A stretch of DNA of 64,000 nucleotides. It comes from an uncultured Prevotella sp. (lineage in GTDB: Bacteria; Bacteroidota; Bacteroidia; Bacteroidales; Bacteroidaceae). Shown piece after piece: positions 54,467 through 63,419 of this stretch. Below the pieces are notes generated by a model. That model saw nothing but the letters and a program-made list of their open reading frames with translations, did no database searches and had not been told where the DNA came from. Numbering within the stretch: the stretch's first letter is position 1; the number at the start of each line of letters is the position of its first letter. The stretch lies in assembly GCA_900314455.1 (NCBI GenBank), contig OMVI01000093.1, positions 62,001 through 126,000 on the forward strand. The letters are read 5' to 3'. A program made the position numbers and the translations under genes.

Positions 54467-57049
54467 ATGGAAAATAAGCGTTACGGTCACTTCGACGACC
54501 AGCATAGAGAGTATGTCATCACCAACCCTGAGACCCCGTGGCCTTGGATAAACTACCTTGGCAACGAAGATTTCTTCTCGCTCATAAGCAATACGGCGGG
54601 AGGATACAGCTTCTACAAAGATGCAAAGTTCCGCCGCATAACACGCTATCGCTACAACAATGTACCGATGGACAACGACGGCCGCTACTTCTACATAAAG
54701 GACGGACAGACAGTGTGGAATCCAGGTTACAAGCCCTGCCGTACACCACTCGACTTCTATGAGTGCCGCCACGGCATGAACTACACACGCATCACAGGCC
54801 GTAAGGATGGCGTAGAGGCAAGCGTACTCTTCTTCGTTCCGCTTCACAAATGGTGTGAGGTGCAGAAGATGACCATAACGAACAAGTCGGACGTAGAGAA
54901 ACACCTGACCATCTTCTCTTTCGAAGAGTGGTGTCTGTGGAACGCTGCCACCGACATGGAGAACTTCCAGCGCAACTTCTCGACAGGCGAAGTAGAAGTA
55001 GAGGGCTCAACTATCTACCACAAGACGGAATACCGCGAGCGCCGCAACCACTATGCCTTCTACCACGTCAATCAACCGATAGAGGGTTACGACACCGACC
55101 GCGAGACATTCATGGGACTTTATTCCGAGAAGTCAATGCCTGATGCCGTCCGCGATGGTAAGCCTCTCAACAGCTTTGCACACGGCTGGAGTCCTATTGC
55201 CAGCCACTGCCTGAAGGTTGACTTGAAGCCGGGAGAGTCGAAGGATATCATCTTCATCCTAGGCTACGTCGAGAACAAGCAGGAGGAGAAGTGGGTGGAT
55301 AAAGCCTCCCCCGTCTCCTCCGAAGGAGGAAAGACCAACAACGGTTCGGTATGCGGCGGTGATGCCGCTGCCAAAACCTACGGCGAGGACGGTCTCGACC
55401 GCGTCATCAACAAGGCAAAGGCACAGGCACTTATCAATGAGTTCGACACAACAGAGAAGGTTGACAAGGCGTTCCGTGAACTCGGCGAGTATTGGGACAA
55501 CCTCCTTAATATATATAATGTAGAGACAGGTAATGACAAACTGGACAGAATGGTGAACATCTGGAACCAGTACCAGTGCATGATTACCTTCTGTATGAGC
55601 CGTTCGGCAAGCTTCTTCGAGAGTGGAATAGGACGTGGAATGGGCTTCCGCGACTCCAATCAGGACCTCGTCGGCTTCGTTCATCAGATACCGGAGCGTG
55701 CTCGTCAACGCATAATCGACATCGCCTCAACACAATTCCCAGACGGCGGTTGCTACCACCAGTATCAGCCTCTGACAAAGCGTGGCAACAACGACATTGG
55801 TGGCGGATTTAACGACGACCCTTGCTGGCTCATCTTCGGCACAGTGGCTTATCTAAAGGAAACGGGCGACTTCTCTATACTCGATGAACAAGTGCCGTTC
55901 GACAATCAGCCGGGCTCTGAGAAGACGCTCTTTGAGCACCTGACCATCTCTATGAACCACGTCATCAACAACCTTGGTCCACACAAGTTGCCGCTCATCG
56001 GTCGTGCCGACTGGAATGACTGCATGAACCTCAACTGCTTCTCGTGGGACCCTAACGAGAGTTTCCAGACCACGGAGAACAAGACCGAGGGCTCGAAGGC
56101 AGAAAGTCTGATGATTGCAGGTCTTTTCGTTTGCACCGGCAAGGACTACGTCGAACTTTGCAAGGAACTTGCTGATAGCAAGCAGGCTTTCAAGAGTTCT
56201 ACTCTTAAATCATTCGATTTTGCCAAGGAAGCCGACCGCATGCAGAATGCCGTAGACGATATGACGAATGCTGTCGAGACAGCCGGATGGGATGGTAAGT
56301 GGTTCCTTCGTGCCTATGACTATTATGGTCATAAGATTGGCTCTGACGAGAACCGTGAGGGCAAGATATTCATCGAGAGCCAGGGATGGTGCACCATGGC
56401 TGGCATCGGACTCGACAAGGGACTCTGCGACAAAGCCCTAGACTCTGTCAAGGAGCGTATGGACACGCCGTTCGGCATCGTTCTCCAGAATCCAGCCTAC
56501 ACCCACTACTACGTTGAGTATGGTGAAATATCGAGCTATCCTGAAGGCTATAAGGAAAACGCTGGCATCTTCTGCCACAACAACCCGTGGGTTATCATCG
56601 GCGAGACTGTTGCCGGACGGGGCAATGATGCATGGGAACACTACAAGAAGATACTTCCGAGCTACGTCGAGGAGAAATATCAGACCTTGCATAAGGTTGA
56701 ACCGTACGTAAACTGCCAGATGGTTGCAGGCAAGGACGCAGCACGTCCCGGCGAGGGCAAGAACTCATGGCTGACAGGAACAGCAGCATGGATGTGGTAC
56801 ACAGTCTCTGAGTTCATCCTTGGCATTAAGCCTGACTATCGCGGTCTGCGTATAGACCCGTGCCTGCCGTCAACTGCACGTGAGTACACGGTGCACCGTA
56901 AGTTCCGTGGTGGTAAATACACAATACACGTTCTCAACCCTGATGGCCGCGAGAAGGGCGTCAAGTCGATAACTGTTGACGGAAAGCCCGTAAGCGGCAA
57001 CCTCGTTCCCGCTACCGACGGGAAGCACACAGTAGAAGTAGTAATGTAA
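54467..57049 (+). CDS. GH94 cellobiose/cellodextrin-type phosphorylase
   Basis: Glycoside hydrolase family 94 phosphorylase, 860 residues, no signal peptide, so cytoplasmic. ATG 54467 ([17 protein letters not shown]) is the family start; the frame extends to 54410. N-terminal beta-sandwich ([39 protein letters not shown]), then the alpha/alpha barrel. The catalytic-acid motif [11 protein letters not shown] is at about residues 513-522; [18 protein letters not shown] ([17 protein letters not shown]) and [17 protein letters not shown] follow. It splits cellobiose or a related beta-glucoside with phosphate to give glucose 1-phosphate; the exact substrate cannot be told. There is a short low-complexity insert near residues 285-300 ([16 protein letters not shown]). 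Strong terminator follows. Confidence 0.93.
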   Translation: MENKRYGHFDDQHREYVITNPETPWPWINYLGNEDFFSLISNTAGGYSFYKDAKFRRITRYRYNNVPMDNDGRYFYIKDGQTVWNPGYKPCRTPLDFYECRHGMNYTRITGRKDGVEASVLFFVPLHKWCEVQKMTITNKSDVEKHLTIFSFEEWCLWNAATDMENFQRNFSTGEVEVEGSTIYHKTEYRERRNHYAFYHVNQPIEGYDTDRETFMGLYSEKSMPDAVRDGKPLNSFAHGWSPIASHCLKVDLKPGESKDIIFILGYVENKQEEKWVDKASPVSSEGGKTNNGSVCGGDAAAKTYGEDGLDRVINKAKAQALINEFDTTEKVDKAFRELGEYWDNLLNIYNVETGNDKLDRMVNIWNQYQCMITFCMSRSASFFESGIGRGMGFRDSNQDLVGFVHQIPERARQRIIDIASTQFPDGGCYHQYQPLTKRGNNDIGGGFNDDPCWLIFGTVAYLKETGDFSILDEQVPFDNQPGSEKTLFEHLTISMNHVINNLGPHKLPLIGRADWNDCMNLNCFSWDPNESFQTTENKTEGSKAESLMIAGLFVCTGKDYVELCKELADSKQAFKSSTLKSFDFAKEADRMQNAVDDMTNAVETAGWDGKWFLRAYDYYGHKIGSDENREGKIFIESQGWCTMAGIGLDKGLCDKALDSVKERMDTPFGIVLQNPAYTHYYVEYGEISSYPEGYKENAGIFCHNNPWVIIGETVAGRGNDAWEHYKKILPSYVEEKYQTLHKVEPYVNCQMVAGKDAARPGEGKNSWLTGTAAWMWYTVSEFILGIKPDYRGLRIDPCLPSTAREYTVHRKFRGGKYTIHVLNPDGREKGVKSITVDGKPVSGNLVPATDGKHTVEVVM

Positions 57050-57062
57050 GATTATCAACTAT

Positions 57063-57091
57063 AAGCGGCGAGAGACTCTTGCCGCTTTTTT
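57063..57091 (+). terminator. Terminator of the GH94 gene
   Basis: Stem AAGCGGCGAGA (57063-57073) / TCTTGCCGCTT (57077-57087), one G-U pair, 3-nt loop, then T-run. It ends 10 bp before the next start codon. Confidence 0.88.
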
Positions 57092-57101
57092 ATTTATCAA
57101 T

Positions 57102-57539
57102 ATGACACCAACAGTAATTATATTAATCATCCTTGCTTCAGTCATTATTGTAGCCGTCATACGCCACACCCACGGCAAGGACTATATTCCTCCAAAGCCG
57201 AAAGTAGCCGACGAGACCATAACGCCGGAACAGGCTAAGCAACTATACTCCGATGGTGAACTGACAACGCGTGCCGGCTATCTCCACTACGACTTGTCGG
57301 AGGCTTATGAGGTAAGCGAAAAGGTTCTAGGCACATTTGTCGGATATGTGAAACCAGATGCCCAGCACGACGGCGACATCATCGTCTACGACAACGACGG
57401 ACAACTGCGTGGTAGGATAAACGGGCAACGTGAATACTACTCTACCCTACTCTCTCGCGGCCGCACCAACTGCTATGGCTTCGTACTTCGTTCCGACGAC
57501 GGCAACTACCATGGCGAAGTCTGCGTGCGGAAGCTTTAA
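57102..57539 (+). CDS. Small membrane-anchored protein of unknown function
   Basis: 145 residues. One N-terminal helix (MTPTVIILIILASVIIVAVI, residues 1-20), then a soluble domain with charged turns (FVGYVKPDAQHDGDIIVYDNDGQLRGRINGQREYY) ending CVRKL. Composition and codon use match the neighbours, so it is probably a real gene. No family recognised. It follows the GH94 terminator by 10 bp, so it must have its own promoter in the GH94 3' end or depend on read-through. Confidence 0.65.
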   Translation: MTPTVIILIILASVIIVAVIRHTHGKDYIPPKPKVADETITPEQAKQLYSDGELTTRAGYLHYDLSEAYEVSEKVLGTFVGYVKPDAQHDGDIIVYDNDGQLRGRINGQREYYSTLLSRGRTNCYGFVLRSDDGNYHGEVCVRKL

Positions 57540-57631
57540 TTCCTAACCAAGCCTTCACCAAGGGAAGGATGTTTAATTACCGAATGCCTTATAATTCAGG
57601 AGGGCGAAGTTTGTTGGAAATCTAATGCATA

Positions 57632-57656
57632 CTGCCATTTTGTCAGTTATTTGTCA
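57632..57656 (+). promoter_or_regulatory. Candidate heat-shock-type operator upstream of clpB
   Basis: Near-palindrome CTGCCATTTTGTCAG (57632-57646; one mismatched pair) overlapping a direct repeat TTTGTCA-GTTA-TTTGTCA (57639-57645 and 57650-57656; 11-bp period). Lies in the 231-bp gap before the chaperone gene clpB, about 115 bp from its start. The regulator is not known from this sequence; no CIRCE element is present. Confidence 0.45.
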
Positions 57657-57706
57657 TAGGCATGTTTATTGTCTTATCCTTTGCAGAAAAACAAGAAATA
57701 ACAAAC

Positions 57707-57762
57707 GGTCTAAGGCCATGCTCCTCCCAAACGGACGTGGGCTGAGACCACACAAAGGAGGA
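57707..57762 (+). promoter_or_regulatory. Structured clpB leader able to mask the ribosome-binding site
   Basis: TCCTCC (57722-57727) is complementary to GGAGGA (57757-57762), the unusually strong Shine-Dalgarno of clpB. Alternative pairings GGTCT (57707-57711) / AGACC (57745-57749) and CCCA (57726-57729) / TGGG (57738-57741) would free it. This resembles an RNA-thermometer layout; not proven. Confidence 0.4.
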
Positions 57763-57770
57763 ACAAATAT

Positions 57771-60359
57771 ATGACATTCGACAAATTTACAATTAAAGCA
57801 CAAGAGGCTGTACAGAGTGCAGTCAACATAACACAGCGCAACGGTCAGCAGACCATTGAGCCTGTGCACTTGCTTGCCGGCATAATGGACAAAGGCAAGG
57901 ACGTCACCAACTACGTCTTTCAGAAGCTTGGTGTCAACGCCCAAGTCGTCGAGAATGCTGTCAACAATGAGATTAGCCACCTGCCGAAAGTAAGTGGCGG
58001 CGAGCCTTATCTCTCTTCAGACTCCAACAAAGTCTTGCAGAAGACGCTCGACATATCACAGAAACTCGGTGACGAATTCGTATCTATTGAGCCTATGCTT
58101 CTCGCATTGCTCGACGTTAAGAGTACTGCTTCACAGATACTTAAGGACGCCGGCTGTACGGAGAAAGAGATGACAATGGCTATCAACGAGCTGCGTCAGG
58201 GACAGAAAGTTCAGACGCAGAGCGGCGATGAGAACTATCAGGCACTGTCGAAGTTCGCTACGAACCTGGTTGAACAGGCACGTGCAGGAAAGCTCGACCC
58301 GGTCATCGGACGCGACGAAGAGATACGCCGAGTACTTCAGATTCTATCTCGCCGTACCAAGAACAACCCTATTCTGATTGGTGAACCTGGTACTGGTAAG
58401 ACCGCTATCGTAGAAGGTCTCGCTGAGCGTATCGTCCGTGGCGATGTTCCGGAGAACCTAAAGAACAAGCAACTCTACTCACTCGATATGGGTGCACTGC
58501 TTGCAGGCGCCAAGTATAAGGGTGAATTCGAGGAGCGTTTGAAGTCCGTTATCAAAGAGGTGACGAAGTCCAATGGCGAAATCATCCTCTTCATTGATGA
58601 GATTCACACCCTTGTTGGTGCTGGTGGAGGCCAGGGTGCAATGGACGCAGCCAACATTTTGAAACCTGCCCTTGCACGTGGCGAGATACGTTGCATCGGT
58701 GCAACCACCCTCAACGAGTACCAGAAGTACTTCGAAAAGGATAAAGCTCTTGAGCGTAGGTTCCAGACCGTGATGGTCGATGAGCCTAGTGAGGTCGACG
58801 CAATATCGATTCTCCGTGGCTTGAAGGAGCGCTACGAGAACCACCACAAGGTTCGTATCCAAGACGATGCATGTATCGCAGCAGTGAAACTTTCTGAGCG
58901 TTACATCTCCGACAGGTTCCTGCCGGACAAGGCTATCGACCTTATGGATGAAGCAGCCGCAAAGCTTCGTATGGAGCGCGACTCCGAACCGGAGGAGCTC
59001 GATGAGATTACACGTCACTTGAAGCAACTCGAAATTGAGCGTGAGGCTATCAAGCGTGAGAATGATACCGAGAAGATTGCACAGCTCGACAAGGAAATTG
59101 CCGACCTGAAAGACCAGGAGCACTCACTCCGCGCTAAGTGGGAAGGCGAGAAAGCTCTTGTCAATAAGATTCAGGAAGACAAGCAACAGCAAGAGAACTT
59201 GAAGCTCGAGGCTGAGCGTGCTGAGCGTGAAGGCAACTACGAACGTGTCGCAGAGATTCGTTACTCTAAGCTGAAGGAACTCGACGACGACATCAAGAAG
59301 ACTCAGGAGCAGTTGAAGTCTACCCAAGGTGGTGCTGCAATGGTTCGTGAGGAAGTCACCGCTGACGATATTGCCGAGGTGGTGAGCCGTTGGACAGGAA
59401 TACCTGTGACGAAGATGATGCAAAGCGAAAAGGAGAAACTCCTTCATCTTGAGGATGAGCTCCACAAGCGTGTCATCGGTCAGGACGAGGCTATCACCGC
59501 TGTTGCCGACGCTGTTCGCCGCAGCCGTGCAGGACTTCAGGACCCGAACCGTCCTATCGCTTCATTCCTCTTCCTTGGAACAACCGGTACAGGTAAGACA
59601 GAGTTGGCTAAGACACTTGCCGACTATCTGTTCAACGACGAGTCTATGATGACGCGTATTGATATGAGTGAATACCAAGAGAAGTTCAGTGTCTCTCGTC
59701 TCATTGGAGCGCCTCCAGGGTACGTCGGCTATGACGAGGGTGGTCAGCTCACTGAGGCTGTACGCCGTAAACCATACTCTGTGGTTCTGTTCGATGAGAT
59801 TGAGAAGGCTCACCCGGATGTTTTCAACATCCTTCTGCAAGTCCTTGACGACGGTCGTCTGACCGATAACAAGGGTCGCACTGTGAACTTCAAGAACACA
59901 ATCATCATTATGACGTCTAACCTTGGCAGCCAGTACATCCAGGAGCAGTTCGAGACTATCAACGACGAGAACCGTCAGCAAGTCATCGACGACACTAAGG
60001 CTCACGTGATGGAGATGCTCAAAAAGACAATCCGTCCTGAGTTCCTGAACCGTATCGACGAGACGATAATGTTCCTGCCGCTTACCAAGAAGCAGATTGG
60101 CGGTGTTGTTGAACTCCAGCTCAACCGAGTCAAGAAGATGCTCGAGCCTCAGGGCTTCAACTTACAGTGGACTCCGCAGGCTGTCGGCTTCCTTTCCGAT
60201 GTCGGTTACGACCCAGAGTTCGGTGCACGTCCTGTCAAGAGGGCTATCCAGAAGTATGTCCTCAACGACCTCTCGAAGTCGTTGCTTGCTGAGAAGGTCA
60301 ACCGCGACAAGCCAATCATCATCGATTGCTTCGGCGACGGTCTTGTCTTCCGCAACTGA
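57771..60359 (+). CDS. clpB: ATP-dependent disaggregase ClpB
   Basis: Hsp100 chaperone that, with DnaK, rescues aggregated proteins; cytoplasmic hexamer, 862 residues (normal length). N-terminal Clp_N repeat domain (1-145). First AAA+ module with Walker A GEPGTGKT at residues 204-211 and Walker [11 protein letters not shown]. Coiled-coil M domain (about 400-530) rich in Glu/Lys/Gln. Second AAA+ module with Walker A GTTGTGKT at 603-610 and [17 protein letters not shown]-terminal ClpB_D2-small domain. Start ATG 57771 is preceded by AAAGGAGG. Codon use is strongly biased (frequent GGT, CGT), which suggests high expression. Single-gene transcript with its own terminator. Confidence 0.97.
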   Translation: MTFDKFTIKAQEAVQSAVNITQRNGQQTIEPVHLLAGIMDKGKDVTNYVFQKLGVNAQVVENAVNNEISHLPKVSGGEPYLSSDSNKVLQKTLDISQKLGDEFVSIEPMLLALLDVKSTASQILKDAGCTEKEMTMAINELRQGQKVQTQSGDENYQALSKFATNLVEQARAGKLDPVIGRDEEIRRVLQILSRRTKNNPILIGEPGTGKTAIVEGLAERIVRGDVPENLKNKQLYSLDMGALLAGAKYKGEFEERLKSVIKEVTKSNGEIILFIDEIHTLVGAGGGQGAMDAANILKPALARGEIRCIGATTLNEYQKYFEKDKALERRFQTVMVDEPSEVDAISILRGLKERYENHHKVRIQDDACIAAVKLSERYISDRFLPDKAIDLMDEAAAKLRMERDSEPEELDEITRHLKQLEIEREAIKRENDTEKIAQLDKEIADLKDQEHSLRAKWEGEKALVNKIQEDKQQQENLKLEAERAEREGNYERVAEIRYSKLKELDDDIKKTQEQLKSTQGGAAMVREEVTADDIAEVVSRWTGIPVTKMMQSEKEKLLHLEDELHKRVIGQDEAITAVADAVRRSRAGLQDPNRPIASFLFLGTTGTGKTELAKTLADYLFNDESMMTRIDMSEYQEKFSVSRLIGAPPGYVGYDEGGQLTEAVRRKPYSVVLFDEIEKAHPDVFNILLQVLDDGRLTDNKGRTVNFKNTIIIMTSNLGSQYIQEQFETINDENRQQVIDDTKAHVMEMLKKTIRPEFLNRIDETIMFLPLTKKQIGGVVELQLNRVKKMLEPQGFNLQWTPQAVGFLSDVGYDPEFGARPVKRAIQKYVLNDLSKSLLAEKVNRDKPIIIDCFGDGLVFRN

Positions 60360-60402
60360 TGGAAGCTCATTGACGATTAGAACTTATTAACTTATAAAAT
60401 CA

Positions 60403-60437
60403 AGCCGTTAGGTATATTTTTGCCTGACGGCTTTTTT
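60403..60437 (+). terminator. Terminator of clpB
   Basis: AGCCGTTAGG (60403-60412) pairs with CCTGACGGCT (60423-60432), one G-U pair, followed by a T6 run to 60437. Confidence 0.9.
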
Positions 60438-60477
60438 ATTGTCTAAACTTTTAGTAACTTTGCGCCATAAATCACTC

Positions 60478-60560
60478 ATGGGGAGCCATCAACAATAGCC
60501 AATCATAGTCTATAATAGTCTATCCAAAGTCTATAATAGTCTATTCTGGTCTATCCCCAT
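60478..60560 (+). repeat. Tandem 21-bp repeat in a leader, closed by a 7-bp inverted repeat
   Basis: Two 21-bp units (60506-60526 and 60527-60547) built from the sub-repeat TAGTCTATAA, plus a partial third (GGTCTATCC, 60548-60556). They are enclosed by ATGGGGA (60478-60484) and its complement TCCCCAT (60554-60560). A TAACTTTG promoter box (60455-60462), without a clear TTG, precedes it, so the repeat lies in the mRNA leader of the gene at 60578. Confidence 0.65.
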
Positions 60561-60577
60561 CTTAAAAAAGCAAAGCA

Positions 60578-61057
60578 ATGAAAAAGATTATCATCCTGCT
60601 CTTCGCCATCCTCACGATGACATCAGCAATGGCACAAAGCGACTACACATACCTCGACGCCGTTAAGGCACTCACCGAGACCAACTCACTGAAGACTCTC
60701 GGCGAGAAAGGATACGAACTTAAGAAGGAGGCAAAGGGCGCCACCCACGAGCTCTTCTATGTAAAAGGAAAGATGTATCTCGGCGAGGATTACGAATGGC
60801 ACGGTAAGGACGACGCCAGTTCACTTGTCCGCGTGACATACCTCGACAACGTCATGAAGAGCATCGACATTATCTATACCTCTCTGCAAAGCATAGAGTC
60901 GTCGTTCGACGAGCTCCGCTTCAGCAAGCCGCAAGCCATGGGCGAGGACACCGAAGGTACCGACAAGGTGTTCAAGTTCCAGACCGAGCAGCTTAACGTG
61001 ACTGTCGAAGTCCCTGAAAATCACGAGACTGCGACTTTCCATATTGAGAAGAAATAA
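60578..61057 (+). CDS. Small exported protein of unknown function
   Basis: 159 residues. Signal peptide MKKIIILLFAILTMTSAMA cleaved before QSDY; mature protein of about 140 residues, mixed alpha/beta, no cysteines, C-terminus VTVEVPENHETATFHIEKK. No family recognised. Its leader carries the 21-bp tandem repeat. The next gene follows after 41 bp on the same strand, likely co-transcribed. Confidence 0.75.
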   Translation: MKKIIILLFAILTMTSAMAQSDYTYLDAVKALTETNSLKTLGEKGYELKKEAKGATHELFYVKGKMYLGEDYEWHGKDDASSLVRVTYLDNVMKSIDIIYTSLQSIESSFDELRFSKPQAMGEDTEGTDKVFKFQTEQLNVTVEVPENHETATFHIEKK

Positions 61058-61098
61058 GCACCAAACTACCTTGCCGGAATTATTTTGGAGGAAAAACT

Positions 61099-61551
61099 AT
61101 GAGCGAAGAGCAAACTAACAACAATGGACCTAAGCTAAGCTACGGAATGAAAATATTCCTTATCGTTGGCACAATACTGGTAGCCGGTTTCTTTATCTTC
61201 TACCTTTCAATTCATGGCAACGACCCGGAGTATCTTCGCACACAGATAGACCCCGACTCAACTCTCGCCGACAAGGAACTCGTAATCAAGCAGGACACAG
61301 CCACCAAGGACACCGCAGCCGTCGACTCAGCCAACGTGGAGGAGCAGAAGCAGGCTGCCAAGGTATTCAACAGTATTCGTGGCAACCACCGCCACAAGGT
61401 CGATGCCGACGATGCTGATAATGACGCAGAGACCGAAAGCAGCGATGCCGCTACCGAGGATGGAGCCGATGGCAATGGCACTCCTGAGAAATCGTCGTCT
61501 CCAACATCTCCGAAGAGCGAAAGCGCCCCAACCGTTGAGTCGGTTGAATAA
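61099..61551 (+). CDS. Small membrane-anchored acidic protein of unknown function
   Basis: 150 residues. Cytoplasmic N-terminus of about 18, one helix (IFLIVGTILVAGFFIFYLSI, about 19-38), then a periplasmic, mostly disordered acidic tail rich in Asp, Glu, Ala and Ser (DADDADNDAETESSDAATED). TTGGAGG lies 9 bp before ATG 61099, one of few good Shine-Dalgarno sites here. No family recognised; probably co-transcribed with the genes on either side. Confidence 0.7.
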   Translation: MSEEQTNNNGPKLSYGMKIFLIVGTILVAGFFIFYLSIHGNDPEYLRTQIDPDSTLADKELVIKQDTATKDTAAVDSANVEEQKQAAKVFNSIRGNHRHKVDADDADNDAETESSDAATEDGADGNGTPEKSSSPTSPKSESAPTVESVE

Positions 61552-61595
61552 TAGCCACAAGACTACGAAATAGATAAGCCGGACTCCTTTTTACT

Positions 61596-62264
61596 ATGCA
61601 GATTGAACCCATAGCGACATTCCGCTCGCCACTGACGACAAAGTTCGGCATACCAAGGCAGAGCGGACTCGCCAAAGATTTGCAAGGCCGCATTGTCCTC
61701 GAGCAGAAATACAACGACCCGAACGCTCTCCGTGGCCTTGACGGTTTCGACTATGTTTGGCTTATATGGGGCTTCTCCGCCAATAAATCACAAAAAGAAA
61801 CATTCCACCCTACCGTGCGTCCACCACGTCTCGGAGGCAACGAGCGCATCGGAGTCTTTGCATCCCGCTCTCCCTTCCGCCCAAATAATCTTGGTCTGTC
61901 GTCGGTCAGAATCATCGCAATAGAGGACAACGAGATTATCGTAAGCGGAGCCGATTTGATGGACGGTACGCCAATCTACGACATCAAACCATACATCCCC
62001 TACGCTGACGCTCACCCCGAAGCCCGTGGCGGCTTCACCGACGACCGCCGATGGGACAACCTTGAAGTTGAATTCGACCCCAAGGTTCTTTCCAAGATTT
62101 CTTCTTCGGAAGCAAAGGAGCTCACCGAAGTCCTTTCCCTCGACCCTCGACCTCATTATCAGAACAACCCCGAGCGTGTCTACGGCATGCCTTTCCATCA
62201 TCATGATGTCCACTTTAAAGTAGCCGGAAAGGTCCTCACCGTCATCGAAATTGTAGACTTATAG
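61596..62264 (+). CDS. trmO: tRNA (N6-threonylcarbamoyladenosine37-N6)-methyltransferase, TrmO/TsaA family
   Basis: SAM-dependent enzyme that methylates t6A37 of tRNA-Thr; cytoplasmic, 222 residues. Family motifs: IEPIATFRSPLTTKFGIPRQSG at the start, LRGLDGFDYVWLIWGFS, PPRLGGNERIGVFASRSPFRPNNLGLS (UPF0066 core) and GADLMDGTPIYDIKPYIPYAD. Slightly shorter than the E. coli protein (235). Last gene of the small co-directional run starting at 60578. Confidence 0.93.
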   Translation: MQIEPIATFRSPLTTKFGIPRQSGLAKDLQGRIVLEQKYNDPNALRGLDGFDYVWLIWGFSANKSQKETFHPTVRPPRLGGNERIGVFASRSPFRPNNLGLSSVRIIAIEDNEIIVSGADLMDGTPIYDIKPYIPYADAHPEARGGFTDDRRWDNLEVEFDPKVLSKISSSEAKELTEVLSLDPRPHYQNNPERVYGMPFHHHDVHFKVAGKVLTVIEIVDL

Positions 62265-62390
62265 AATTCAAATATATTTGGTTCATCCGACATTTGAAGC
62301 GATTGTATCCACAAACTTCGAAGAAGTTTTACTCTCGAGGTTATTGCCGATGTGCATGTCTCACTTCAACTATTAGATAAGCCATAATTC

Positions 62391-62581
62391 TTTACAGTTT
62401 TCCAACACTTAAACTTTGGGCTTCTGAAAGATAAGCTTTTGCTTTGCAAAAGATGAGGTTTCGCAGTCTAAAAGATATGGTTCTGCAAGCCAAAAGATAT
62501 GGTTTTGCAGAGCCGTTGACAATCAACGGGTTGCAAGGACATAACGAACAAAAGTACTGTTTGAAATATATTGACAGTTAT
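62391..62581 (+). repeat. 191-bp intergenic element, copy D
   Basis: 5' box TTTACAGTTTTCCA (62391-62404). Five 22-bp units at 62405, 62427, 62449, 62471 and 62493. Dyad TTGACAATCAA at 62516-62526. 3' box TTGAAATATATTGACAG beginning at 62561, 46 bp after the array. Its last four bases overlap the stop codon of the convergent gene at 62578. The rest of this 313-bp gap holds only a 7-bp hairpin (62323-62339), possibly the trmO terminator. Confidence 0.9.
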
Positions 62582-63123
62582 TTGCTTCTTATTTTCCCAA
62601 CAATCGTCACACTCTTGTCAGCCGCCAGCTGAGCGGGATTGGTACCGGGAGCACCCTCCGGAACGCTGCGACCATGCCTGCGGTACAGCTCAATCCAATA
62701 TGGCACAATCGTTCCGCTGGCATCGTGGAACGACATCGGAATGGTATGGAAAACCGCCTTCCCCCTCTTGTCAACATAACACTTCTGTACTAGTTCACTG
62801 CAATACATCGCGCTGTCGTCAGGCTCAAAGAGGGAATCGTACGGAAGACCAACATACGCCAACGCCTTGTCGACCGACGCCTTGCTGTCAAGTCCTTTGA
62901 CATTTCCTACAAGGCACACGGCATTGTCGCCGAGGAAGTCATTCACACCTCGCTCAGACACCCCGCGGCCCGTTGTAGCCTCAACGACAAACGGCTTGCC
63001 GGAGCGCATGAAGAAGATGGCGACATGGTCTATCGGCGCCTGCCCTGCCGAAACAGTCGACTGGGTGATGGCATTGCCATTCTCATTGACGACAAACAAC
63101 AAGTCACCGGTATGCAAACGCAT
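62578..63123 (-). CDS. YiiX/NlpC-P60-like cysteine hydrolase, start uncertain
   Basis: Papain-like hydrolase of the YiiX/YebB type. From ATG 63123 it has 181 residues: MRLHTGDLLFVV, catalytic His33 in PIDHVAIFF and catalytic Cys108 in DSAMYCSELVQKCY (permuted order typical of the group). Such proteins cleave amide or ester bonds in cell-wall peptides or lipids. Upstream of this ATG the frame stays open and encodes a lipoprotein-like signal (LFLLFSLFLFGSC, lipobox LFGSC at 63150-63148) that begins right at the 3' end of the tRNA-Pro gene. No ATG, GTG or TTG lies between tRNA and lipobox; the nearest in-frame starts are inside the tRNA (GTG) or at 63270. So either the lipoprotein start is unconventional or the signal is vestigial. 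Confidence 0.75.
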   Translation of the reverse strand: MRLHTGDLLFVVNENGNAITQSTVSAGQAPIDHVAIFFMRSGKPFVVEATTGRGVSERGVNDFLGDNAVCLVGNVKGLDSKASVDKALAYVGLPYDSLFEPDDSAMYCSELVQKCYVDKRGKAVFHTIPMSFHDASGTIVPYWIELYRRHGRSVPEGAPGTNPAQLAADKSVTIVGKIRSK

Positions 63124-63188
63124 TCCGTCAACCTTACTGCTGCTTCCGCAACTACCAAATAAAAATAGGGAAAATAAAAGGAATAAAG

Positions 63189-63263
63189 TCGGGATGACTG
63201 GACTCGAACCAGCGACCACTGGTCCCCCAGACCAGCATTCTAAACCTACTGAACTACATCCCG
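63189..63263 (-). tRNA. tRNA-Pro (GGG anticodon)
   Basis: 75-nt cloverleaf on the minus strand. Acceptor CGGGATG / CATCCCG, anticodon stem CTGGT / ACCAG around loop CTGGGGG (anticodon GGG), T arm CTGGTTCGAGTCCAG, discriminator A. CCA is not encoded. Directly followed by the hydrolase gene. Confidence 0.95.
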
Positions 63264-63280
63264 GTTTCATTTTGCGAATG

Positions 63281-63311
63281 CAAAAGTACTAATATCTATT
63301 TGAAACGCCAA
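63281..63311 (-). promoter_or_regulatory. Promoter of tRNA-Pro
   Basis: Minus strand: TTG (plus CAA 63309-63311), 20-bp spacer, TACTTTTG (plus CAAAAGTA 63281-63288). Start about 63274, so the tRNA and the hydrolase gene are probably on one transcript. Confidence 0.72.
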
Positions 63312-63359
63312 AATATTAATTCCATTTTTTACTTTTTTGAGTCTATTAAGTCTTTCCCC

Positions 63360-63390
63360 TTGGCAGTTACCTGTAAATTCATTACTTTTG
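63360..63390 (+). promoter_or_regulatory. Promoter of the metalloprotease lipoprotein
   Basis: TTG 63360-63362, 20-bp spacer, TACTTTTG 63383-63390; start about 63397, 23 bp before ATG 63420. Confidence 0.72.
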
Positions 63391-63419
63391 CACTAACAAG
63401 GCTTTGGCACCGCCGGGCT

